From contig VCJN01000572.1 in assembly GCA_006384855.1 (NCBI GenBank), positions 1 through 64,000 on the forward strand: DNA of 64,000 nt, given 5' to 3'. Within the stretch, counting starts at the first letter, position 1. Each line of letters opens with the position of its first letter. This DNA comes from Tetraselmis striata (Eukaryota; Chlorophyta; Chlorodendrophyceae; Chlorodendrales; Chlorodendraceae). The position numbers and the translations under genes are program-made. The notes beneath the pieces are model-generated. The model saw only the letters and a program-made list of their open reading frames with translations, did not search any database and was not told the DNA's origin. Positions 54,220-64,000 of the stretch are shown in pieces.

Positions 54220-57200
54220 AAAAAAAACATAAACGCACTTTCGTCTTCCCAAGTTGCCTAGCCCTAACAATCAGCGTGGGGGACTGGAACCTATAACAGG
54301 TGCCTTGCTTCTGTCAGCGCAGCTGTGGTCCCGCTGAGCCTCATCTGCCCCCCCCCCCCCCCCCCCCCTTTTCTTCTGTCAGGGCTGCAACTGCTCAAGG
54401 CGGCAGCCAGCAAGCTCGAGGCGCTGCCGCCCGGCGCCAGCGGCCCATCCGTGGACACCGCCTGCCGGGCAATAGCAGTCGCGTGCGAGCATCACGACAA
54501 GCTAGGCGGCTCTGCCGGGGCGCTCGTGCGCGCGCTCACGCGCGAGGTCGGCGCGCGCAGCCGCGAGCTGCCCCCCGGCGAAGCGCTGCTCGGGCTGCCC
54601 ATCCTGGCTGCGGCAGACCCGGGCATTGGGGAGCTGCTCAACGCAGCAGCTCGACGTCGCGGTAGCGGCGCGGTAGAGGGCAGCGGCGACATGGCGCCGG
54701 GCGCCAACCTGGCAGGCGTGGTGGAGGAGCTGGGCCCAGCCGCCACGGCATCGGCGTCCGCCTTCCGCGATGTCCTGCGCCAGTTCCCGACGCCGGATGA
54801 GGCGGCGGTGGGCGCTCTGCTGGGCGTGCTGTGCAGCCTGCCCGTGGGCGGCGTCGGCGCGGGCGATCCCTTCAACATGCACGCCATCCTGGCCGCCGCG
54901 CTGGGCAGCGGCGACAGCGGCAGCGGTGACAGCGGCGACAAGGCGTTCAACTTGGAGCTGGCGGTTGACGCGCTGAAGGAGGCGGCGCCCGGGCTCAACT
55001 GGGCCGCGGTCACCGAGCGCCACCTGGACAGCGACAAGCTGCTGTTGCGCGACAAGCGCAGCTTTGTGGCGCTAGTGGGCGGGCTGCGCCGCGCCCTGGA
55101 CGGTGCCGAGTTTCCGCTGGGGCCCCTTCTGGCGGCGGGCGTATGGGTGAACATGCCGGGCCAGCTCTCCTTCCTCGCGCACGCCGTGGTGGCGCCACCT
55201 GAGGTGCCCCCCCCCCCCCCCCCCCGCCACAATCAACCTCCTCCCATCCATCCCCAGGATGGAAAGGGAGAGTACGGCAAATCATCCACCAGGAACACGA
55301 CAATGCCGTACCATTGAAGTACTTTGAGTCCACAAAGTAACGAATTGTTTTGCGATACTTTTGTACGAGTCTAGAGATCGTTACTGTTTTCATGATATCT
55401 TGTGATCGAATACCAGATGAAATTTGTTTTTCCTCTCCTTAGGTATGTGAATACAATGCTACATAGAAACCCCGAAGCATGGTATCGTTTAAGCATGAGA
55501 CATGTGTATTCTGAGCTATTCGTAAACAACCCACAAATACACCTACACACTGTGTGCCATCCCTGTGTACCTCTGCAATCTTGCCCTGCCAGGCTTGCCA
55601 CGAGAGCCTAACAGGTAGTCCTGCCCCTCTCCCCTTGCTGCCCTGCCCATGTCCAGGTGCTCTCCTTCTCGCGCTGCGCCCGGATGGCTGCGCCGCTGGA
55701 GGGCCTCCATGGTGGCAAGTCGCCATTCGGCACACCCAACCAGGCCTGGCTCAGCCTGGACCTGCTGGAGACTTTGGCCAAGCTGGCCGAAGGCGGCTAC
55801 AAGGCCAATGTACGCTCGCTGCTGGAGGCGCCTCTGAAGCAGTGCCCTGAGGTGCTGCTGGTAAGCCTGGCGGCCAGCCGCCCCGAGGCGGGCGGCCTGC
55901 GCAAGGAGATATGCACCAGCCTCCTCCCCTCCTATGTGGCGAGCCAGCCAAACAGCGGTATCGTGCTGCACCGCGTGTGGCCGCTCTACCGCGAGGCGGT
56001 GCTCGCGGCCATGGCGGACCTGTACGCCAAGGACCCCACCGCCATGTCACGCATCCTGGACGTCTGCCAGGACATGAAGGTGCTGACGGAGGTGCTGGGC
56101 GTGATGCCCTTCCCGTTTGCGCTGGAGCTGGCTGCCCTCGCCGCGCGCCGCGAGTACCTAAACCTGGAGAAGTGGCTGCAGGACCGACTTGGCTCGTTCG
56201 GGTTGCCCTTTGTGCTGGCGTGCCTCGAGTTCCTGGACGATAAGACGAGCAAAGGCGCCGGCGGCGGCATCCAGCTGAGCGGGGAGGTGCAGAGCCTCTT
56301 TTTCCACTTTCTGCATGCCAACGCCGGCGGCATGCCCATGGAGACACAGGAGGCGCTGAAGAAGATCCAGATGGCCGCCGCAGCCAGCAACCCGGCGCTA
56401 GCACTGGTGGGCAGCACCGCCGGCGGCGGCGACCTCTCAGACGGCCCGCCGCCCCCGGCGAGTGAGACGTTTGCAGCTGATGTGGAGGAGGAGGCCAACA
56501 GCTACTTCCAGCGCATCTACACCACCCAGACGACGCTGGATGAGGTGGTCGCCATGCTGCAGCGCTTTAAGAGCAGCGCCGTGCAGCGCGAGCAGGAGAT
56601 ATTTGCCTGCATGATCCACAACCTGTTCGACGAGTACCGCTTCTTTCCCAAGTACCCCGACAAGGAGCTTCACATCACGGCGGTGCTTTTTGGTAAGCTG
56701 GTGCACCACCAGCTGGTGTCCTCCATAACGCTGGGCATTGCGCTGCGCTACGTATTGGACGCGCTGCGCAAGCCCCTGGGCTCCAAGATGTTCACGTTTG
56801 GCGTGGAGGCGCTTACGCAGTTCCGCAGCAGCCTCGGCCAGTGGGGCCAGTACTGCCAGCACATCCTGCAGATCCCTCACCTCGTGCAGGCGCAGCCCGA
56901 GCTTGCCCAGTTCGTGGAGAAGGCAATGGCTGACGCAGCGGCCGCAGGTCCCTCCCTCCTCCCCCCCCCCCCCCCCCCCCCCTCCTTCCCCCCGACCGCA
57001 AATAATGATTCCAGCACATGGAGGCTGCACTGATGCCCTTCTGCCACCTAGTGTCTATCGAAGTTCAAACACTCTGACTGCCCCCCCCTCCCTCTTCTAA
57101 TCGAAACACAGCCAAAAACGACATCAGACCACAGGCGAACCACGTACTATATCCCGTACCACAATGAAACTGGCGATATTTGCACCGTGGGACTCAAATG

Positions 57201-60200
57201 GTAACAGCACTGGTCGCGCGTGCGGTGACCAACTGCTACTCGTCACCAGGTCCATGAGCGTTTGGCCACCCTCCGGGTACAGTACATATTAACGTGCGCG
57301 GCATTATCATCATCGATACAAGGTTGCAATATTCAGGTATTGCTGTGTAACGGCATGAGGTAGTCGCAGTACGGTATCGTACTGTTCTTCAGACGGCGGT
57401 ATTTAAAAGTACACCCGGTATCGTTATATACTATGATAGTCGCGATCTGCCGCGGAGACTGCGCAAAGGGTACGAGGGGGCGCTGTGATGCGTGTATATC
57501 CCCTGGAACTGAGCCCGTCCCTGGTGACATGCATCCACAGGTGGCTCCCTTCCCGGCAGCTTTGGTGGCGAAGTTGCCAACACTGCTCTGCCGGAAGGTA
57601 TGCCCATCCCCAGAGATGTGGCACCTCTGGCCTGCCCATGTGGCGCCCGCAGGGATGGCTGCCTTGCTTGGTGGGGATGTGGTCATCTGGCATGTATCTG
57701 AATTTAGCTGTGCGCTATTGTGGCAGACGCAGTGACGGGCAACGAGGCCGGCAGGGTTGTGGTCAAGGGGGGCGGTGCACCGGCGGCTGGCACCACCAGC
57801 ATGGATGGCCGCACTCTGGGCAGCCTGTCAGGCACGCAGGACCTTCTGAACGACATCGCGGCGGGCAAGGGCAGCACTGGCGCTGGCACCGGCGCTGGTG
57901 CCACTGTTGGCGCTGAGGCCGCCGCTGGCAGCGTTGGCGGCGGTGCTGCCACTCTCACAATGCCCACCTTGCCAACAAACACCACCACGGCCGCAGCCTC
58001 GCCTGCGGGTGCAGCGCCACTCCTGCCCTCCATCAGCCATCTGTCAGGATCGCTGGCGGGGTCGTCGGGCGCGGCGCCCTCGTTTGCGTCGACCATCAAT
58101 GCCGAGACGCTCGAGCAGGCCGCGGAGCAGTGGCAGGACTTCTCGGAGCCAGAGGAGGCAGTGCAGGACAAGATACACTTTCTCATCAACAACGTGTCAT
58201 TCCAGAATATGGAGTCCAAGGCCGCAGACGTGCGGAAGCTGATCGCCAAGGAATTTATGCCCTGGTTCTCCAACTACATGGTCGTCAAGCGCGCAGCGCA
58301 GGAGCCCAACTTCCACACCATGTATCTCAGCCTGTTGGAGAGGATGGCAGATGCCAAGGTGAGTCAAGCCACTGTTGCCCCCCCCCCCCCCCCCCCCCCA
58401 TCCGTGGCTTGTTGGCAGGGAGGTTGCTAACATATATCACCGCCCTTCTTGTTTCTGCTCTTTTGTTTGCAACACAGTTGACTCAGCTCACCGTGAGGAC
58501 CACGCACCACTATGTGAAGATCCTGCTGTCCAGCGAGCGCATCAAGACCAACAGCGGCGAGCGCAGCCTGCTGAAGAATTTGGGCTCCTTCTTGGGGCAG
58601 CTCACTATCGCGAAGAATAAGCCAGTGCTGCAGAAGGACCTGGATGTGAAGGCCATTGTTGTGGACGGCTACATTCAGGGCAAGATGATCGCAGTCATCC
58701 CCTTTGTGCACAAAGTACCCCCCCCCCCCCCCCCCCCCCCAGAAAAAAAAAACGAGTTTGCATAATTTGAAATGCCCGCAACTTGTCCTGCTGTGGCTGA
58801 TGATACGTGACGCGGCACACAGGTGCTTGAGGCGTGCACTGCTTCCAAGATCTTCAAGCCTCCCAACCCATGGCTGATGGGCATCCTGGCACTGCTGTCC
58901 GAAATTTACGCGTTAGACAAGCTCAAGCTGAACCTCAAGTTTGAGATCGAGATGCTGTTCAAGGACCTGGACCTGCAGATCGCCGAGGTGTCGCCCTCCG
59001 AGATGCTTCGTGGCATGGAGCGGGAGACCGGCTCCAACAACCCTGACTTCACCGTGGACAAGGCGCTGCTGGCGCGCACACAGGCGACAGCCACAGTGGT
59101 GGATACTGCGCGCGTTGCGGGCGAGGCCAAGGCCGTCGTGACCACCATCGAGGCGAGCGACGCCAAGGCCCTCGGCTCCCTGGATGGCAGCATTGCGGTG
59201 GCGGTGCCCGGCATGCAGGCGCAGAGCCAGGGCGGCGACCAGCAGATGCATCTGCACGCTTACGTGGTCATCAGCCCCAACCTGCAGGTGGTGGCGGAGC
59301 GGCTGCAGCTCAAGCGCATCGTCCCCGTCGCGGTGGACCGCGCCATCTGCGAGATTATCACGCCCGTCGTGGAGCGCAGCGTCACCATCGCGTGCATGAC
59401 CACGCAGGAGCTCATCCTGAAGGACTTTGCCATGGAGCCCGACGAGGTCCGCATGCGCAAGGCCGCACACCAGATGGTGTCCAGCCTGGCGGGCAGCCTG
59501 GCGCTGGTCACCTGCAAAGAGCCACTCCGCGTGAGCCTCTCCAACCAGCTGCGCCAGCTGCTGTCGCCCAGCTGTCCCGAGCAGCAGCTGCTGGAACAGA
59601 CCATCAGCATTGTCAGCCAGGACAACCTCGACCTTGGTTGCACCATCATCGAGAAGGCTGCCACCGACAAGGCTGTTCGCGACATTGACGAGCGCCTCAT
59701 GCCCGGTGAGACGCGGCGTCGTCTTGTGCTTGCGCATGAGGTTTTCCAGCAGCATGGACACGCAGATAGTTTTCCTATCTATTGATTCGCATGAGAGCAT
59801 CAACTGCTCACTGGCCCGCCTGCCTTGTTGGGGCCACATGTTGCCTGACCTTTTCGTACCCATTTCTTGTTTGCCATCTACAGTGTACCAGATGCGGCAG
59901 AAGGCCAGGGCCAGCGGGCAGCCGTTCTACGATCCCAGCATGGAGAGCCGCATCCCCGCTAGCCTGCCGGAGGCCCTGCGCCCCCGCCCGGGGCACCTCA
60001 ACCCGCAGCAGCAGCGTGTGTACGACGACTTCTCGCGCATGCCACGCGCCGCGGCCATGGGCGGCCAGCCAGGTGACGTCCACACAGATGCGACAAGTCA
60101 GCACTCTCTTTTTCACTCCAATATTTGTTGTGTATACACCCCTCCCGATATCAGCAGCGTGTATGTGCATGCACAGCCCGGTGCTGACATGCAGCGTTGC

Positions 60201-63200
60201 TGTGGTTGCAGAGCAAGAGGGGCAGGGTGAAGGAGCTGGTGATGCGCAGGCCGAGGGTACCCCACAGAGGGGACTGCCGGCCGGCTCGTTGTCGGACAAG
60301 TATATGGCCTGGCAGGCACGCCTGGACACGTTTGTTGTCAAGGTCCCCCCCCCCCCCCCCCCCCCTTTTGTTTTCTTTCTCCATCATGCTGGCCTGTTTG
60401 GTTTCTGTACTAATCATTATGTGCTGATCTGGCTGACACATGGTGGTGCCTCCCATGTGCAGGATCCGATTGGCCTGTTTGGCGCGCAGCCAGAGGGCTC
60501 AGAGGGCCGCCAGCTGATGGCAGAGCTGGCCGACATGTGCCGCAAGACAGCAGGGCGGGAGGACCTGGGCCTGGCCCTGGGGCAGCGCCTCTTCCGTGCA
60601 CTGGCCACTGGCCCCCAGACCCGCATGCACATCACCGCCTACGTGACGGCCCTCGAGGTGCGCCAATTCTTCGCCCTCCTTTGCTGCCCTGGCGGCCCAC
60701 CCTCGCTACATACTTCATGTCATCTAGCATTTAACAGAGGCGCAGAGTGTCTTCCAGGGACTCAGTGCTGTGGGCCGCTGGTGGATGCGCACAGGTGTTG
60801 CGTGAGGCGGCGATGCTGCGCCGCCTGCCGCTGGAGATCACTCAGTGGTACACATACCTTGAGGATGACCGGCGCTGGAACCGAGCGCTGGCAGAGGCGC
60901 TCATGCGCGCGCACCTGCTGCACCTGCCCGACTTTGATGTGCAGCTGGCCAAGGCGCTGGCCAACGCCCCCTTCGGCGCGCCCTCAGAGCTCGCGGTTCA
61001 CCTCATGCGCAGCTGCATCATCACGCCCGAGCCCGTCGCCACGGCTGCCGACCTGTTCAACACGATTGACATGATCAGCAAGGTGGCTTCGCGCAGCTCC
61101 AGTGGCGCGGCCATCATGTCAATCGTGGAGCAGGCCAAGCAGGTGCGCGACCCCCTGCTTACCCCATTCCTCGTGCCCATTAGTCCGCTCAATTGATGCG
61201 CCATGTTGTGGCTGCAGCATGTTGCTGTCCCTATCTGCCGCTCTGACCGTGCTCCCCTCGGTGCGCAGGCCAACTCGCGCGCGTCCCGCGCGCCAGGCCC
61301 GGTGCTGGGCCCTGGCACTATTGGCAAGCCGCCCATCGGCGCGATGGCCGGCGGCAAGGCTGACAAGGGCGACCCGATTGGGCTGCGGGAGCAGGTCGCC
61401 GCTCTCTTCGACGAGTGGGCGCGCGTGCTGGACGCCAACGCCAATGACAAGGTGCACAGCAACTTTGTGGCGCAGCTGCAGCAGGCGGGACTCCTCAAGG
61501 TGAGCCCCTTCCTTGCTGATGACAACTCATGACAAAGGAGATACCCCTGCTTTGCCACACTGTCCACAGCACGGCGTCTGACGGTGCTGACCTGTGGCGC
61601 AGGGCGACGACCTGACGGACCGCTTCCTGCGCATCCTGACCGAGCTGGCGGTGTCGCACGCCCTCAGCAGCGAGGCATCGCCCGGCATGGGCCGCCCCGG
61701 GACCCTGTCCTTTGTGGCGGTGGACGCCCTGGTGCACCTGCTCACCTGCCTCATCCAGGGCAACGACATGCGCGCCCCCCTGCTTGCCAGGGCGCTCGTC
61801 ATGATCACCAGCGTGCTGCAGGTGCGCCAAAGCCCCCCCCCCCCCCCCCCCCCCTCCCTTCTCCCCCTCTTCCCTCTTCTTACCCTATCTCCGCGGTCAG
61901 TAAACATCAAATGGCACCACGTGTTGCGAGGTAGTGATGGGCAGTATGAGTCATGCCTTCTTTCTCAGGGAACAGTGTAGATGTACCGCCCCGGCTGCCA
62001 CAAAATGTCAGGGAGAGGGTCTTGCGACCAGGTGTAAAAACAATCCCTACTCATAGTTAGTAGGTGTTGTTTTTTACATGTGGTTGCAAGACCCTTCCCC
62101 TGACATGTCGCACCCTGGCCGACCGCTGCCCCTGCTGCCAGGGCGACGCAGAGGAGCGCGGCGGCGCCTTTAACGGCCGCCCCTATTTCCGCCTGCTGCT
62201 GGGGCTGATCAACGAGCTGAGCCCCAGCGACCCCAGCGACAACCAGGGCGTCGGCTTCCTCATTGCCATCTCAGCGGCGCTGCACGCGCTGCAGCCACTG
62301 CGTGTGCCGGGCTTTGCCTTTGCCTGGCTGGAGCTGGTCAGCCACCGGCAGCTCATGCCCAAGCTGCTGCTGTCGCCGCAGCCCAAGGTAATAACCTCTG
62401 GAAGCCCTTTTTATGGGCACCTGGCATTTACATGCGCTCTGAATGATCGTCAGTATATATCCGCACGCTGATATCTTAACTTGGATTGCTGTAGTAGTGA
62501 CCCGCATCTCGCATCAGGCCGAAAACACGAAAATGAAAAAGACGAAATGAGAACAGAAATATGAACATGAGAACAGAAGAAAGATAATGAATGGAAAATA
62601 ACCCCAAATGACCAACTCGGCATGATGCGCTTCCTCCCATTTGCCCCCGCAGGGCCGCCTGCACTTCCAGCGGCTGGTGGTGTCGCTGCTGCGCTTCCTG
62701 GAGCCGTACCTGCGCAACGCGCAGCTGAGCGATGCCGTGCGGCTGCTGTACCGCGGCACGCTACGCGTGCTGCTGGTGCTGCTGCACGACTTTCCGGAGT
62801 TTCTGTGCGAGAACCACTTTGCGCTGTGCGACGTCATCCCGCCCAGCTGCATCCAGATGCGCAACCTCATCCTGAGCGCCTTCCCGCGCAACATGCGCCT
62901 GCCGGACCCCTTCACGCCCAACCTCAAGGTGGACCTGCTGCCGGAGATCAACCAGCCGCCGCGCGCGCTGCCCGACCCCGAGCACCTGCTGCCCAAGCTG
63001 CTCGCGGCGGAGGTGGACACCTTCCTCAAGGCGCGCGGCCCCCCGGCGTTTGCGCTCGAGCTGCGCCAGCGGCTGCTGCTCGGCCAGCAGGACGCGGTGG
63101 TGTGCGGCACGCGCTACAACGTGCCGCTCATGAACGCGCTGGTGCTCTACCTCGGCATGGCTGCGCTCAAGGGCGCCGGCGGCGACAAGGGCTCCGCCTC

Positions 63201-63639
63201 GCCGCCCATGGCCTCCCCCGCAACGGACGTCTTCCAGCGCCTCGTGGCGGAGCTGGACACTGAGGGGCGCTACCTGCTCCTCAACAGCCTGGCCAACCAG
63301 CTGCGCTACCCCAACAATCACACGCATTACTTTTCGTGCGTGCTGCTCTTCCTGTTTGCGGAGGCCAAGGCGGAGATCGTGCAGGAGCAGATCACCCGCG
63401 TGCTGATGGAGCGGCTGATCGTGAACCGGCCGCACCCCTGGGGGCTGCTCATCACCTTCATCGAGCTCATCAAGAACCCGCGCTACGCGTTCTGGAGCCA
63501 CTCGTTCACGCACTGCGCCGCCGAGATCGAGAAGCTGTTTGAGAGCGTCGCGCGCTCGTGCATGGGCCCCGGGGGGCTCAAGCCCGAGGAGGACCAAGGG
63601 CAGCTGGGCCTCAAGCAGGATGGCGCTGTGCGCGGCTGA
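52848..63639 (+). CDS. CNOT1: CCR4-NOT transcription complex subunit 1 (scaffold)
   Basis: CNOT1 scaffolds the CCR4-NOT deadenylase, holding the nucleases and the NOT2/3 module in cytoplasmic mRNA decay. Exons 53921-54179, 54383-55203, 55657-56947, 57541-57597, 57727-58358, 58478-58714, 58823-59705, 59884-60072, 60212-60342, 60463-60657, 60795-61142, 61269-61499, 61603-61821, 62142-62387 and 62653-63639 join in frame for about 2,240 residues. Regions in order are HEAT repeats, the MIF4G-like domain that docks the CAF1 nuclease ([40 protein letters not shown]), the CAF40-binding DUF3819 bundle (58823-59705) and the C-terminal Not1 superfamily domain ([40 protein letters not shown]). The family is usually about 2,300-2,400 residues, so the missing N-terminus probably lies in 52848-53083 ([20 protein letters not shown], with a donor at its end) and near 53,370. 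Those exons are tentative. The 57-nt exon 57541-57597 is also tentative, although it keeps the frame. Confidence 0.93.
54181..54228 (+). repeat. Poly(C)-poly(A) tract directly after a CNOT1 5' splice site
   Basis: The intron starts GTCCCCCCGCCCC, continues with C to about 54,210 and then turns into about 19 As. Related C-runs open the introns at 55,204, 58,715 and 60,343. Confidence 0.85.
61997..62113 (+). ncRNA. Near-perfect hairpin in a CNOT1 intron (fold-back element or small-RNA precursor)
   Basis: Arms of about 55 nt face each other around a loop of under 10 nt. The left arm has ATGTCAGGGAGAGGGTCTTG and GTGTAAAAACA; the right arm has TGTTTTTTACA-type sequence and CAAGACCCTTCCCCTGACAT. 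There are only a few mismatches. The hairpin lies wholly inside the intron 61,822-62,141. It could be a MITE-like insertion or a miRNA-type precursor; expression cannot be judged from sequence. Confidence 0.6.
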
Positions 63640-64000
63640 AGCCGTCGAGGATGCTCACACACACGGAGCGGGCGGGCTGACACAACAAAGGGACAAATGG
63701 GAGTAGCACTCTATCGATTGCGGGTGTCTCAGCGTTTGGCTCCGGAAAGGGGGGGGGGGGGGGGGGATTCGGTTTTAAATGGGGCGCTTGAATGCGCGTA
63801 GTGTGGCGCCGGGGAGCTGGCCGGTACGGGGGGCGTGTCCAGGGGGGCGCAGGCTCTGCCTGGGTGTAACATAGGCCAGCCCTTGCTCAACTCGGTTGGC
63901 CATGCGCCCATACCACCTGCACCCACTGCTGGAATATACCGCGGGAAATGGACACGGGCGGCTGTCGACTGGACGAGTGCCGACTCACCTAAAACAAACC
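63640..64000 (+). terminator. CNOT1 3' flank with TGTAA polyadenylation signal
   Basis: After the TGA stop there is no further gene. A poly(G) run lies at about 63,751-63,767. TGTAA at 63,865-63,869 matches the polyadenylation signal used by chlorophyte algae, which would give a 3' UTR of about 240 nt. Confidence 0.5.

Noticed and set aside
54492-56498. Long minus-strand open frames opposite CNOT1 (for example 54,492-55,232 and 58,913-59,863)
   Set aside because: They mirror GC-rich coding exons whose plus-strand translation matches CNOT1 along its length with consistent splice sites.
57433-57735. Separate gene inside a CNOT1 intron
   Set aside because: The frame includes a plausible 57-nt exon of CNOT1 itself and then ends at the next exon. 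No independent domain is visible.

Overview
The window is eukaryotic nuclear DNA, most likely from a GC-rich chlorophyte green alga of the volvocine/Chlamydomonas type. The grounds are three spliced housekeeping or ciliary genes with many short GT-AG introns, long C or G homopolymers and CA microsatellites in non-coding DNA, a TGTAA-type 3'-end signal, and green-algal kinds of transposable element. No prokaryotic gene organisation, rRNA, tRNA or CRISPR array was seen. The species is not determinable from the sequence alone.

Layout. (1) 1-7.9 kb, minus strand: most of a large membrane protein with several LamG/concanavalin-like domains after an N-terminal hydrophobic segment, probably a polycystin-like channel; its 3' end lies off the left edge. 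(2) 10.9-15.1 kb, plus strand: a complete cytosolic carboxypeptidase of the CCP6/AGBL4 class, whose 11 exons join in frame. These two genes are divergent, and both are of families tied to cilia. (3) 15-52 kb: a nested graveyard of mobile elements with relics of coding sequence. (4) 52.8-63.6 kb, plus strand: CNOT1, the scaffold of the CCR4-NOT deadenylase complex; exons from 53,921 to the stop join in frame for about 2,240 residues.

The mobile-element region can be partly unpicked. A retroelement (about 20.0-33.4 kb, bounded by a short direct repeat) carries gag-like pieces, an aspartic protease and, at its 3' end, an apparently intact C5-cytosine DNA methyltransferase; no reverse transcriptase is recognisable. 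Its protease is split by an 8.3-kb DNA transposon with 25-bp CACTG terminal inverted repeats and an ATG target duplication. Two elements sharing a terminal repeat family lie in opposite orientation at 33.5-36.6 kb (minus) and 37.6-41.5 kb (plus). A tyrosine-recombinase element occupies about 42.4-44.9 kb. A 192-bp proline-rich tandem array is interrupted at 45,823-51,981 by a Mutator-like element with about 84-bp inverted repeats and a 9-bp target duplication; its interior is mostly an array of about 185-bp exon-plus-intron-like units.

The strongest candidates for something new are the retroelement-borne DNA methyltransferase, the Mutator-like element filled with reiterated exon-like units, poly(C) tracts abutting the 5' splice sites of CNOT1, and a near-perfect hairpin inside a CNOT1 intron. 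All gene models were made by eye from splice signals and family motifs; exon edges in genes 1 and the transposons are approximate.
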